Source of the DNA: Akkermansiaceae bacterium
GTDB taxonomy: Bacteria; Verrucomicrobiota; Verrucomicrobiia; Verrucomicrobiales; Akkermansiaceae
Assembly: GCA_029288115.1 (NCBI GenBank)
Contig: JARFPV010000381.1
Coordinates: 1-14,194, forward strand
DNA length: 14,194 nucleotides
Direction: 5' to 3'
This document shows positions 1 to 7,387 of this stretch, one piece after another. A program made the position numbers and the translations under genes. How positions within the stretch are numbered: position 1 is the stretch's first letter; every line of letters starts with the position of its first letter. The notes beneath the pieces are model-generated. The model had not been told where the DNA came from. It saw nothing but the letters and a program-made list of their open reading frames with translations, and made no database searches.

Positions 1-423
1 CGCAAGGCAGCCGTGGGAAGAACGGAGGTCTTGATAGCTAGTGTCGAACGTGCGCTCGAAGAATATAACTCGGACAATAGCACCTATCCTGAAGGCGATG
101 GCAGTAAGGGCAGCACGGCAGAAGTTTACATGGCACTCTACGGTGATATCGACGGTGATGGTAAATCCGATTCCGGAGAGACAGTCTATCTGTCAATACT
201 CGATCCTAATCTGTCCGGTAGTAAATTAACCGTGGAGAAGGAAGGCGACGATTACGTCATCGTTGATGCTTGGATTGAGCCGTTGCGATACCTCCGAGGA
301 AATCCGGTAACGGCAGCCCAAATGAACCCTGACTTCGATCTGTGGTCGTTGGGAGTCGATGGCAAAGGCCACCCAAGTGGAGACACCAAGTCAAAACAAG
401 ACGATATCACGAACTGGAAATAA
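1..423 (+). CDS. Type II secretion-like major pseudopilin (GspG-type), C-terminal part
   Basis: The reading frame is open from the first base of the window, so the start and the N-terminal prepilin leader and hydrophobic helix lie to the left. The visible 140 residues begin in the amphipathic helix that follows the transmembrane part of pseudopilins (about RTEVLIASVERALEEYNSDN), then the usual Tyr-Pro turn. The C-terminal half carries a D-G-D-G-K-S-D stretch that looks like a calcium-binding loop and ends with D-L-W-S-L-G-V-D-G-K-G and D-D-I-T-N-W, which match the end of GspG family proteins (FDLWSxGxDG...DDIxNW). GspG subunits assemble into the periplasmic pseudopilus of type II secretion or related systems. 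Verrucomicrobia carry many stand-alone pseudopilin-like genes, so involvement in a complete secretion apparatus cannot be judged here. No clear terminator follows. The family call is from motif recognition. Confidence 0.75.
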   Translation, partial: RKAAVGRTEVLIASVERALEEYNSDNSTYPEGDGSKGSTAEVYMALYGDIDGDGKSDSGETVYLSILDPNLSGSKLTVEKEGDDYVIVDAWIEPLRYLRGNPVTAAQMNPDFDLWSLGVDGKGHPSGDTKSKQDDITNWK

Positions 424-539
424 CTCGTGTACTTATGCCCCGGCACTGAACTGATTGGTGTCACGTCTCCCAATTATTAGGGCACTTCATTTCAAATTAT
501 TCAAATGCGGAACATTCCGCTATCCCCAACTTAACCTCT

Positions 540-1214
540 ATGCCCGAAGAATCACCCCAGCCCGAAAAGGAAACCTCGCAGCCCGAAGTCAAACCCGCAG
601 CGGATTCCCCTCCCGAGCGTCCTGCTGTGCCATCGCCTGCTGAGGGGCCGTCATCCGAAGAAGCCGCGCCTGCCTCCGACAAGCAGCAGGGCGGTCAGGA
701 CCAGAATACCCAACCTAAAAAAACAGCTGGAAAGAAATCCGGTAAAAAAGCGGCCAAAAAAGCGGCCAAAAAAGGAGGTAAGTCAACGTCAGGGAACCGC
801 AATCAGGACAACCAGCCCCGGAAGAAGGACTCGAATGATGATGCTGACTCTGGGAACCAGCCACGACGTGGACGCACACGTGGTAGGGGACGCCAGCAGC
901 AGGAAGCGGCACCAGAACCGAATGTCAAACTGGACAGTAAGCTCGTTGCCAAACGCGCGTGGAAGATTTTTGTCGGCGAAGTCACCGAGGAAGGTCTTGC
1001 GCTAATCGCGGACAAGGATGCCCGTGAACTTGCCCGGCGCAGCCTGCGTGTGGCTGAGATCTATTCCCGTGAGGAGGCCGTATTGCTCAAAAAGAAGAAG
1101 GCCAAAAAGAAAAAGCCCGCAGCTAAGAAAGACACCCGCAAGGAAGACACCCGCAAGGAAGACAAGGGCCAAAAGGACGACCAGCCAACTGACAAGGGCT
1201 CCGCAACGGACTAA
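540..1214 (+). CDS. Basic low-complexity protein with a short conserved-looking core, function unknown
   Basis: This 224-residue protein is not recognised as a known family. Residues 1-60 are rich in Pro, Glu and Ser; residues 60-120 are Lys/Ala/Gly/Arg-rich (KKAAKKAAKK, then RRGRTRGRGR), recalling histone H1-like or RNA-binding tails. Residues about 131-182 are the only part of normal composition (KLDSKLVAKRAWKIF ... RSLRVAEIYSREEAV) and probably form a small helical domain. The C-terminus is again Lys-rich and contains the unit D-T-R-K-E twice, encoded by an exact 15-bp tandem repeat. The ATG lies 4 nt after a TTAAC element and has no Shine-Dalgarno sequence. A role in nucleic-acid binding is inferred from composition only. 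The gene converges on the potassium-channel gene with 4 nt between stop codons and no hairpin terminator between them. Confidence 0.7.
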   Translation: MPEESPQPEKETSQPEVKPAADSPPERPAVPSPAEGPSSEEAAPASDKQQGGQDQNTQPKKTAGKKSGKKAAKKAAKKGGKSTSGNRNQDNQPRKKDSNDDADSGNQPRRGRTRGRGRQQQEAAPEPNVKLDSKLVAKRAWKIFVGEVTEEGLALIADKDARELARRSLRVAEIYSREEAVLLKKKKAKKKKPAAKKDTRKEDTRKEDKGQKDDQPTDKGSATD

Positions 1215-1218
1215 CCCG

Positions 1219-2127
1219 TCAGCTCTCGTTTTTGTCCTGCTCTCTGTTAAGGTCCTCACCACATTTGCGGCAATAATTTGCATCGACGAGATGTCCGTGC
1301 ATACCGCATCCGGGGCAGGCTTGAGAGGTATGGTTAGACTCCATGGCATGGCGCACCATGTCGCTGGCGACGATACCCGTGGGCACTGCAATAATGGCAT
1401 AACCCGCCAGCACCATCATGGAGGTGATGAGCTGGCCCAATGGCGTTGTAGCCGTTAAATCACCATATCCCACCGTGGTGATGGATACGATCGCGTAATA
1501 CACGCTGATCGGGATGCTCGTGAACTTCGTGCCCTCCACTCCACATTCCACGATATAGATTAGGGTGCCAGCGATCATGGCGAAGATCAGCATGGCAAAG
1601 AAAAACACCGTGATCTTGGCGCGTGATGCGAGTAGGCCCTGCATGATCGTCTCCCCACCACGCACATGGCTGACCATTTTCAACACTCGGAACATGCGCA
1701 GCAGACGCAGCAGCCGGATCACAGCAAAATGGTTCGCACCTGCGAAAATCAGCTCGATGTAGGCCGGTAGGCAGGAAAGCAGGTCCACGATGCCGTAGAA
1801 ACTGAAAATGTAGCGCACCGGACGTCTTACAAGCCAAATGCGCAATACATATTCCAAAGTGAAAATCACCGTAAACGTCCATTCCGCCGCAATCAGGATA
1901 TCGCGGTATTCCACAGCAATCGCATCGACGCTCTCCAGCATCACGGCGAGCACACTCAGGCCAATCACCCAGAGCAGTGCGACGTCAAAAAACTTGCCGC
2001 TGGGAGTCTCAGCCTCGAAAATAATCCTCCAGAGCCGTTGTTTGGCCGACTCGTTCGCGGGGTTTTCAGGATCACGGGGTTGTGGAGGCTTCGGCTCGTA
2101 CACAGTGTGATCATGCTGGTTTACCAA
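1219..2127 (-). CDS. Voltage-gated-type potassium channel with C-terminal zinc ribbon
   Basis: This 302-residue inner-membrane protein has the six-helix layout of a Kv-type channel. Hydrophobic segments lie near residues 47-65, 77-98 and 110-130. The fourth (about 131-152) carries regularly spaced arginines (VIRLLRLLRMFRVLK), the mark of an S4 voltage sensor. S5 is near 171-193, the pore has the K+ selectivity filter TTVGYGD at 217-223, and S6 is near 232-256. The tail has a zinc-ribbon pattern with C271, C274, C286 and C289 (CPGCG ... CRKCG), seen in a number of bacterial ion-channel proteins. It probably forms a tetrameric K+-selective channel. The start is uncertain: the longest frame begins at a TTG (2127), a GTG at 2103 is also possible, and there is no ATG before the first helix. 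Confidence 0.88.
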   Translation of the reverse strand: MVNQHDHTVYEPKPPQPRDPENPANESAKQRLWRIIFEAETPSGKFFDVALLWVIGLSVLAVMLESVDAIAVEYRDILIAAEWTFTVIFTLEYVLRIWLVRRPVRYIFSFYGIVDLLSCLPAYIELIFAGANHFAVIRLLRLLRMFRVLKMVSHVRGGETIMQGLLASRAKITVFFFAMLIFAMIAGTLIYIVECGVEGTKFTSIPISVYYAIVSITTVGYGDLTATTPLGQLITSMMVLAGYAIIAVPTGIVASDMVRHAMESNHTSQACPGCGMHGHLVDANYCRKCGEDLNREQDKNES

Positions 2128-2195
2128 GGATTTGTCAAATACCGCGTCAGAACTGGTGATGTGCGTAGAATTCTAAAAACTCTGGGAAATTTGGG

Positions 2196-2224
2196 TTGAC
2201 ATGCCATGGGCTGCCTCCTAGTTT
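2196..2224 (+). promoter_or_regulatory. Candidate promoter of the rplM-rpsI unit
   Basis: A perfect -35 consensus TTGACA (2196-2201) is followed after 17 nt by TAGTTT (2219-2224), a 3-of-6 match to the -10 box. It lies in the divergent region between the potassium channel and rplM and would give a leader of about 120 nt. The -35 box and spacing support the call; the -10 box is weak. Confidence 0.5.
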
Positions 2225-2228
2225 GCGC

Positions 2229-2284
2229 GCCCCTCAAAGCGAGGTGGGCAGCGGTTTTGGAAACAAAACCACTTCCCTGGGAAG
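2229..2284 (+). promoter_or_regulatory. Structured 5' leader of rplM: three consecutive hairpins
   Basis: Between the candidate promoter and rplM there are three stem-loops in a row. The first pairs GCCCCTC (2229-2235) with GAGGTGGGC (2241-2249) with a small bulge. The second is a perfect 7-bp stem GGTTTTG/CAAAACC (2253-2259 and 2264-2270) closed by a GAAA tetraloop of GNRA type. The third pairs CTTCC (2272-2276) with GGAAG (2280-2284). No T-run follows, so this is not a terminator. Ribosomal protein operons, including L13-S9 operons in some bacteria, are often controlled through mRNA leaders, so an autoregulatory role is plausible but inferred. After the hairpins the leader becomes unstructured and A/C-rich up to the ATG. 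Confidence 0.45.
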
Positions 2285-2354
2285 CCGGCGAACGAGACCA
2301 GATCCTATGGTCAATGAGCCACAAAATTAACCAACTACTCCAAACGAACCAACC

Positions 2355-2786
2355 ATGAAAACCTTTTCAGCAAAGGCCCACGAAGTTGAGCGCAAATGGT
2401 ATGTTATCGACGCCGAAGACAAGGTGCTCGGTCAGGTTGCCGTCGAGGCAGCCACCCTCCTGCGCGGCAAACATAAGCCCATCTTCACCGCACACGTCGA
2501 CACCGGCGATTACGTCATCATCACCAATGCCGAGAAGGTTGTCCTGACCGGTAACAAGGAGAATGAGAAAATCTACACTCACTACACTGGCTACGTCGGT
2601 AACCAGAAGGTGGAGACTCCAAGTAAAGTACGTGCCCGCCGTCCTGAGCTTCTGCTCGAGCGCGCTGTCCGCGGCATGATCCCCCACAACAAACTGGGTG
2701 ATGCCATCTACAAAAAACTCAAGGTTGTGGTCGGGCCCGAGCACGGACATGAGGCACAGCAGCCAGAGACATACGAAATCGGCTAA
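2355..2786 (+). CDS. rplM: 50S ribosomal protein L13
   Basis: This 143-residue protein matches the usual L13 length (142 in E. coli) and carries the family's landmarks: an N-terminal W-Y-V-I-D-A motif, G-Q-V-A near residue 27, L-R-G-K-H-K-P near 37-43, G-D-Y-V-I-I-T-N-A-E-K-V, and the segment R-A-V-R-G-M-I-P-H-N-K-L-G near 104-116. L13 is an early-assembling protein of the large subunit. It is followed by rpsI after 34 nt, the widely conserved L13-S9 gene pair, and the two are probably cotranscribed from the promoter near 2196. The ATG has no Shine-Dalgarno sequence; the upstream tract is A/C-rich and contains TTAAC at 2327-2331. Confidence 0.98.
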   Translation: MKTFSAKAHEVERKWYVIDAEDKVLGQVAVEAATLLRGKHKPIFTAHVDTGDYVIITNAEKVVLTGNKENEKIYTHYTGYVGNQKVETPSKVRARRPELLLERAVRGMIPHNKLGDAIYKKLKVVVGPEHGHEAQQPETYEIG

Positions 2787-2820
2787 ACCTAAAATTTTCT
2801 AACTTTAACTACATTTTCTC

Positions 2821-3216
2821 ATGAGCGAAGCTACTACATATTGCGCCACCGGCCGTCGTAAGACATCCGTCGCCCGCGTCTGGATCACCCCAGGCACCGG
2901 ACGTATCACCATCAACAAACGTCCCTTTGAGGAGTATGTCCCTACGGTGACTCTCCAGAACTCACTGCTTGAGCCATTTCAAAAGGCAAAGCTTTCTAAT
3001 AAATTTGACGTCAAGGTCGTTGCCAAAGGCGGCGGCATGACAGGACAGGTCGGAGCGATCCGCCTCGGCATCTCCCGCGCCCTCTGTGAGCACGACGAGG
3101 AACTCCGCCCCGCACTCAAGGAAGCAGGTCTGATGCGCCGTGACCCACGCCAGAAAGAGCGTAAGAAATACGGTCAGCCAGGTGCTCGTAAGAAGTTCCA
3201 GTTCTCCAAACGTTAA
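2821..3216 (+). CDS. rpsI: 30S ribosomal protein S9
   Basis: This 131-residue protein is S9, with the N-terminal A-T-G-R-R-K-T-S-V-A-R-V signature at about 9-20, the G-G-G-M-T-G-Q-V-G-A-I-R-L-G-I-S-R-A-L segment at about 70-89, and the family's C-terminal end K-K-Y-G-Q-P-G-A-R-K-K-F-Q-F-S-K-R. In the ribosome the terminal S-K-R tail reaches the P-site tRNA, and it is intact here. It lies 34 nt behind rplM and 24 nt ahead of the small basic protein gene, so all three probably share one transcript ending at the terminator near 3417. There is no Shine-Dalgarno sequence; TTAAC occurs 11 nt before the ATG. Confidence 0.98.
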   Translation: MSEATTYCATGRRKTSVARVWITPGTGRITINKRPFEEYVPTVTLQNSLLEPFQKAKLSNKFDVKVVAKGGGMTGQVGAIRLGISRALCEHDEELRPALKEAGLMRRDPRQKERKKYGQPGARKKFQFSKR

Positions 3217-3240
3217 TCTACACCAGAACCCTAATAAACC

Positions 3241-3396
3241 ATGTCAAAGCATTCATCACTCAAGACATCTGGCGGTGCCAGCGGAAAGCGTTCTGTGCTC
3301 AAGCGATTTGAACGTATCAAGCTGCTCAAGCAGCGCGGTCAGTGGAAGAAGGGCGCAAGCCCGATTGGTCTGCCAAAGACCAAGCCTGAAGCTTAA
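3241..3396 (+). CDS. Small basic protein of the PVC-superphylum signature type
   Basis: This 51-residue protein begins MSKHSSLKTSGG and continues with a very basic segment (S-V-L-K-R-F-E-R-I-K-L-L-K-Q-R-G-Q-W-K) and a conserved-looking end (G-L-P-K-T-K-P-E-A). It matches my memory of the short basic protein family restricted to Planctomycetes, Verrucomicrobia and Chlamydiae, described as a PVC signature protein and annotated as small basic protein; nucleic-acid binding and ribosome association have been suggested for it. The location supports this: it starts 24 nt after rpsI and ends directly before the operon's intrinsic terminator. It is short enough to be missed by gene callers with a 60-residue cut-off. 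The precise molecular role is unknown. No Shine-Dalgarno sequence precedes the ATG. Confidence 0.87.
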   Translation: MSKHSSLKTSGGASGKRSVLKRFERIKLLKQRGQWKKGASPIGLPKTKPEA

Positions 3397-3416
3397 GCTT
3401 CTCCACAATCGATTTC

Positions 3417-3453
3417 AACCCGCCCAATGGAATCCATTCGGGCGGGTTTTTTT
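3417..3453 (+). terminator. Intrinsic terminator of the rplM-rpsI-small basic protein unit
   Basis: ACCCGCCC (3418-3425) pairs with GGGCGGGT (3440-3447), and inside it AATGG (3426-3430) pairs with CCATT (3434-3438) around a 3-nt loop, with one bulged C at 3439. Seven T residues follow (3447-3453). It lies 21 nt after the small basic protein stop codon and is a textbook rho-independent terminator. Confidence 0.93.
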
Positions 3454-3463
3454 GTCAAAGTAG

Positions 3464-3482
3464 GACAGCTTTGTAAGCTGTC
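3464..3482. repeat. Perfect 8-bp palindrome, possible REP-like element
   Basis: GACAGCTT (3464-3471) and AAGCTGTC (3475-3482) form a perfect inverted repeat around TGT, just after the operon terminator and before the pseudouridine synthase gene. There is no T-run, so it is not an intrinsic terminator. Its form (GTAGGACAG-like palindrome in an intergenic gap) reminds me of dispersed short palindromes in verrucomicrobial genomes, but only one copy is present in this window, so the repeat nature is inferred. Confidence 0.4.
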
Positions 3483-3553
3483 GCCAACTCAAGCCCTCAG
3501 CCCAAGGAGTAATCAACCCAAGGACTTGGAGTTTGAAACTTAAAACTGAAACT

Positions 3554-4411
3554 ATGAGCACCGACTCCCAAGGAACCCGACTCAACAAATTCCTCGCCTC
3601 CTGTGGCGTGGGGTCACGCCGTGCCTGTGATGCGATCATCCAGGAAGGTCGCGTTTACGTGAACAACGCGATTTGCGATAATCCAGCGACACGAGTCACA
3701 TCCGATGACGTAGTGCGCCTCGGGAAAAAGATCGTTACACCCCGGTCCACCGAAGTGGTTCTTTTCAACAAACCTCGCGGACTTGTCTGCACCGCGAAGG
3801 ATGAGCTCGGCAGGGAAACGATCTACGCAGCACTGCCACAAAAATTGCACCATTTGAAAAATGTCGGTCGGCTCGATAAGGAGTCCGAAGGCATCATTGT
3901 GCTTACCAACGATGGGGAGCTAGCCCTTGAGCTTACCCATCCTAGTAAGAAGGTGGAAAAGGAATACATCGTCACGCTGAATCAGGCATTCCAGAACGAG
4001 GTGATGGATAGGCTCATCGCAGGTGTCCACACACCGGAGGGCAGGGCGGCGGCAAAGTCCGTGCGCCGACTCTCACCACGCCGCGTCAGCGTGGTGCTGG
4101 AGACGGGTCTGAAACGCCAGATTCGCTTGATGTTTGAAGCCGTGCACCTGAGGGTGACCAAACTGGTACGCGTCCGCATCGGGTCGCTCGGTGGAAGCGG
4201 GCTGGAACCAGGCGAATGGTACGCTCTCGAGCCGAACGAAATCGAGGCACTGAAAACAAATCCTAAGCCGCGCAAGCAACCCGCAGATGTTGAAAAAGCG
4301 AAGCGTCAACGGCCGGCAGCGAAAAAATCCCCTCGTCGTCCAGCCAGGAAATCGGCAAAAAAACAATCTCGTGGCAGATCATCAGGCCGTCCCCCCAAGC
4401 GGCGCAGATAA
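3554..4411 (+). CDS. rluB: RsuA/RluB-family rRNA pseudouridine synthase with basic C-terminal tail
   Basis: This 285-residue protein isomerises uridine to pseudouridine in rRNA; RluB acts on 23S rRNA near position 2605 (E. coli numbering). An S4 RNA-binding domain occupies about residues 8-60 (RLNKFLASCGVGSRRACDAI). The catalytic domain has the family motif G-R-L-D-K-E-S-E-G-I-I-V-L-T-N-D-G with the catalytic Asp at D108, and later G-L-K-R-Q-I-R-L-M-F-E-A-V. The family normally ends near residue 235; here residues 238-285 form an extra Lys/Arg/Pro-rich tail, probably disordered and RNA-binding. I chose the ATG at 3554 because it directly precedes the S4 domain; an in-frame TTG at 3533 would add seven residues. 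RluB is favoured over RsuA/RluE from overall similarity, not proven. It sits after the ribosomal operon's terminator, so it is separately transcribed. Confidence 0.88.
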   Translation: MSTDSQGTRLNKFLASCGVGSRRACDAIIQEGRVYVNNAICDNPATRVTSDDVVRLGKKIVTPRSTEVVLFNKPRGLVCTAKDELGRETIYAALPQKLHHLKNVGRLDKESEGIIVLTNDGELALELTHPSKKVEKEYIVTLNQAFQNEVMDRLIAGVHTPEGRAAAKSVRRLSPRRVSVVLETGLKRQIRLMFEAVHLRVTKLVRVRIGSLGGSGLEPGEWYALEPNEIEALKTNPKPRKQPADVEKAKRQRPAAKKSPRRPARKSAKKQSRGRSSGRPPKRRR

Positions 4412-4481
4412 CAGAAAAAGTATGATTGCCAAGTGGCACCGAATCGTTAGCTTTGACGGGCAATCCATTTACATCTGACCC

Positions 4482-6434
4482 ATGAGTAAAAACATCGAAA
4501 GCCACCTCAGCGAAGACCGCGAGTTTAAGCCATCGAAGGAATTTTCCAAGAAAGCCCGGATTTCAAGCATGGCGCAGTACAAGCGTATGCACAAGGAGTC
4601 GGTGGAAAAGCCACACATCTTCTGGGCGCGTGAGGCAAAAGAGCTGCATTGGGACAAAAAATGGACCAAGGTGCTCGACTGGAAGGCACCTTATGCGAAG
4701 TGGTTTGTCGGTGGCAAGACCAACGCCTGCGTGAACTGCGTGGACCGTCATGTGGCGGAAGGCCGTGGCAACAAGGCAGCAATCATCTGGGAAGGTGAGC
4801 CTGGCGATAAACGCACCCTGACCTATTCCCAACTCCAGCGAGAGGTTTGCCGATTTGCCAATGTGTTAGAAGCTAATGGCGTGAAGTCAAAGGACCGCGT
4901 GCTGATCTACATGCCGATGGTGGTCGAGGCGACGGTTGCCATGCTTGCATGTGCTCGTATCGGTGCAGTGCACTCGGTGATTTTTGGTGGCTTCTCCGCA
5001 GAGTCGATCAAGGACCGGCTTGACGATTCGAAAGCATCCTGCGTGATCACAGCCGACGGCGGCTGGCGCCGGGGCGGTGTGGTTGACTTGAAGGTCAATG
5101 TCGATGAAGCGCTCAAGCGTGACAAACTGGTGAAAAAAGTCATCGTTCTCAAGCGAACTGAAAACCAGGTGAAAATGAAACGCGGTCGCGATGTCTGGTG
5201 GCATGATGAGATCGCCAAGGTGCCCGCAACACACAAGGCGAAAGCATTTGATTCCGAGCACCCGCTGTTCATCCTCTACACATCCGGTTCCACAGGAAAA
5301 CCCAAAGGCATCCTACACACCACGGGTGGCTACATGATCGGCACCTACGCCACCTGCAAATACATCTTCGATATGCGCGATGACGATGTGTATTGGTGCA
5401 CGGCGGACGTTGGCTGGATCACCGGACATTCCTACATTACCTATGGCCCGATGCTCAATGGCGTGACCCAAGTCATGTATGAAGGCGCGCCAAACTTCCC
5501 GGACTTCTCGCGTTTCTGGCAAATTGTCGAGGAGTATGGAGTCAGCATCTTCTATACAGCACCCACCGCTATTCGTGCCTTCATTAAGGCAGGTGATGAA
5601 TTGGTGGAAAAACACGATCTGTCCTCACTGCGATTATTAGGCACCGTGGGTGAGCCGATCAACCCCGAGGCATGGATGTGGTATTACAACAAAATCGGTG
5701 GCGGACGTTGTCCGATTGTTGATACCTGGTGGCAGACAGAAACCGGAGGTATCATGATTTCTCCATTGCCGGGATGCACCCCGATCAAACCGGGAACTGC
5801 CACGCTGCCATTTTTTGGCGTGGATGCCGCCATTCTGGACGAGGAAGGCAACGAGTGTAAGGCGAATGAAGGTGGTAAGCTGGTCATCCGCCAGCCATGG
5901 CCAAGCATGTTACGCACCATTTACGGTGATAAGAAACGCTACCGCGACACCTACTGGAGCGACTACAAGGGCATGTACACCGCAGGTGATGGTGCCCGCC
6001 GTGACCGCAAGGGTAACTTTTGGATTGTCGGCCGACTTGATGATGTGCTCAACGTTTCCGGTCACCGTCTCGGGACTGCGGAGGTGGAGAGCGCGTTGGT
6101 TGCCCACAAGACGGTGGCGGAAGCCGCTGTGGTTGGTCGTCCACATGAAATCAAGGGTGAGGCGATTTCCGCATTTGTTACGCTGAAAGGCAGCGCCAAA
6201 CCAAGTGATGCGCTGGTCAAGGAGCTGCGTAACCACGTTGGTAAGATCATCGGAGCTATCGCCAAGCCGGATGATGTCTATCTGACGCCAGCACTTCCCA
6301 AAACCCGCTCTGGCAAAATCATGCGCCGTCTTCTCAAGGAACTCGTCGCCACCGGTAAAGCCACAGGAAACATGACCACGCTCGAGGATATTAACGTTGT
6401 GAAAAATCTCGAGGCAATGGTGAATAAAAAATGA
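4482..6434 (+). CDS. acs: Acetyl-coenzyme A synthetase (AMP-forming)
   Basis: The 650-residue product has the length of E. coli Acs (652) and converts acetate, ATP and CoA to acetyl-CoA through acetyl-AMP in the cytosol. Visible signatures include the AMP-binding P-loop [11 protein letters not shown] at 266-276, W-I-T-G-H-S-Y near 309-315, the acetate-pocket and adenine region [10 protein letters not shown], the hinge and nucleotide motif [14 protein letters not shown], and the C-terminal [12 protein letters not shown]612 in that last motif is the catalytic lysine, which in many bacteria is controlled by reversible acetylation. The tryptophan that limits the acyl pocket to acetate is present in the W-W-Q-T-E-T-G motif. 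It lies 70 nt after rluB and 40 nt before the coiled-coil gene. No acetyltransferase or deacetylase partner is in the window. Confidence 0.97.
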   Translation: MSKNIESHLSEDREFKPSKEFSKKARISSMAQYKRMHKESVEKPHIFWAREAKELHWDKKWTKVLDWKAPYAKWFVGGKTNACVNCVDRHVAEGRGNKAAIIWEGEPGDKRTLTYSQLQREVCRFANVLEANGVKSKDRVLIYMPMVVEATVAMLACARIGAVHSVIFGGFSAESIKDRLDDSKASCVITADGGWRRGGVVDLKVNVDEALKRDKLVKKVIVLKRTENQVKMKRGRDVWWHDEIAKVPATHKAKAFDSEHPLFILYTSGSTGKPKGILHTTGGYMIGTYATCKYIFDMRDDDVYWCTADVGWITGHSYITYGPMLNGVTQVMYEGAPNFPDFSRFWQIVEEYGVSIFYTAPTAIRAFIKAGDELVEKHDLSSLRLLGTVGEPINPEAWMWYYNKIGGGRCPIVDTWWQTETGGIMISPLPGCTPIKPGTATLPFFGVDAAILDEEGNECKANEGGKLVIRQPWPSMLRTIYGDKKRYRDTYWSDYKGMYTAGDGARRDRKGNFWIVGRLDDVLNVSGHRLGTAEVESALVAHKTVAEAAVVGRPHEIKGEAISAFVTLKGSAKPSDALVKELRNHVGKIIGAIAKPDDVYLTPALPKTRSGKIMRRLLKELVATGKATGNMTTLEDINVVKNLEAMVNKK

Positions 6435-6474
6435 CTTGAACCCACATCCGTCCGTCTATTCTTAACAGCACCTC

Positions 6475-7350
6475 ATGAACAGTTCACGCTACCTCCTTGC
6501 AAGGCTTGCACTTTCCTTTGGTATCCATCGGAAAAATAAACGCCTGTCTGAGGCGGCCGATGAGATGCATCTGCTGCGCATGGCGGAGGAAATCCTGGGC
6601 TCTGACGTATGGGAACAGGCTGAGGATATCGAGAGTATCAGCGTGGAATACTGGTCGTTGCGGAAGCTCTCGATCCGGAAAAAAGAAATCGAACAGAAAG
6701 TCAACGAAGCTGGAGATGTCCTCGATCTCTCGCATGAGGAGCGAAATGCTATTCTCAGTAGATCAAACCAGGCCTGCTTGGCTCTTGAGAAAAAACGCGA
6801 TGAGTTAGTCCGCAAGTCAGAGGCTTTGGTCGCGGAGCGTGATAACGTGATCTCGAAGGCGCGCCAACTGCGCCGCAAATTCGATGCGAGCCGCACTAAA
6901 ATACAGGTGCTCAGCGAGGAAGAGGGAACTGCTGAAATCGTCCGCGATGAACGTCGTAAACTGACCAATTTCAAAACCGAGTTTTTACGCCTTAAGGATG
7001 CTCGAGACGAGGTGGGCGAACGTATTGCCAAGCTTGATGAACTCATCACGCGCCTCGAGGATACCATTGCCGAGGACCGTAGCCGTTTGCGCCAGGAGGC
7101 ATCTGAGGCTTACCAGAGTATAGGCAAGGCAAACCGTGATGTTTCTCAGCTCACTGCTGAAATCGGGTTGATTGATTTAGAGATGCAAGAGCACTACTGT
7201 GAGGTGGGTCGACACGTAAGCAACCACGCAGGCATCGACCCTGTTTGCCGCCAAATTTGTAAAGATCACTCGCATCTTGTTGCTCAGATGCAGAGTCTGC
7301 GTAGTTCTATTGCACTCAATCATAAGCTCGCCGCCATGGCTGGAAACTGA
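6475..7350 (+). CDS. Coiled-coil protein of unknown function
   Basis: This 291-residue protein belongs to no family I recognise. There is no signal peptide or clear membrane helix; the N-terminal M-N-S-S-R-Y-L-L-A-R-L-A-L-S-F is followed by charged residues and looks more like an amphipathic helix. From about residue 60 to 250 the sequence is dominated by Glu, Lys, Arg and Leu in heptad-like spacing (for example I-R-K-K-E-I-E-Q-K-V, and E-R-I-A-K-L-D-E-L-I-T-R-L-E-D-T-I), so a long coiled coil is likely. Near the C-terminus there is a short segment with C-x(n)-C residues (E-H-Y-C-E-V-G-R-H-V ... D-P-V-C-R-Q-I-C-K-D-H) and several histidines, which could bind metal, but this is speculation. 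It sits between acs and nnr, with a TTAAC element 8 nt before its ATG and no Shine-Dalgarno sequence. It could be a structural or scaffolding protein. Confidence 0.75.
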   Translation: MNSSRYLLARLALSFGIHRKNKRLSEAADEMHLLRMAEEILGSDVWEQAEDIESISVEYWSLRKLSIRKKEIEQKVNEAGDVLDLSHEERNAILSRSNQACLALEKKRDELVRKSEALVAERDNVISKARQLRRKFDASRTKIQVLSEEEGTAEIVRDERRKLTNFKTEFLRLKDARDEVGERIAKLDELITRLEDTIAEDRSRLRQEASEAYQSIGKANRDVSQLTAEIGLIDLEMQEHYCEVGRHVSNHAGIDPVCRQICKDHSHLVAQMQSLRSSIALNHKLAAMAGN

Positions 7351-7387
7351 TTGGTTTTTGCAAATCTCGCGCTAGTATGGCAGTGCG

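Noticed and set aside
424..539. Possible terminator after the pseudopilin gene
   Set aside because: Only very short stems (for example CCC/GGG around AATTATTA) and no T-run are present.
6489..7067. Minus-strand ORF of 192 residues within the coiled-coil gene
   Set aside because: Ser/Arg-rich product is the expected shadow of a Glu/Lys/Leu-rich coding strand; no domain is visible.
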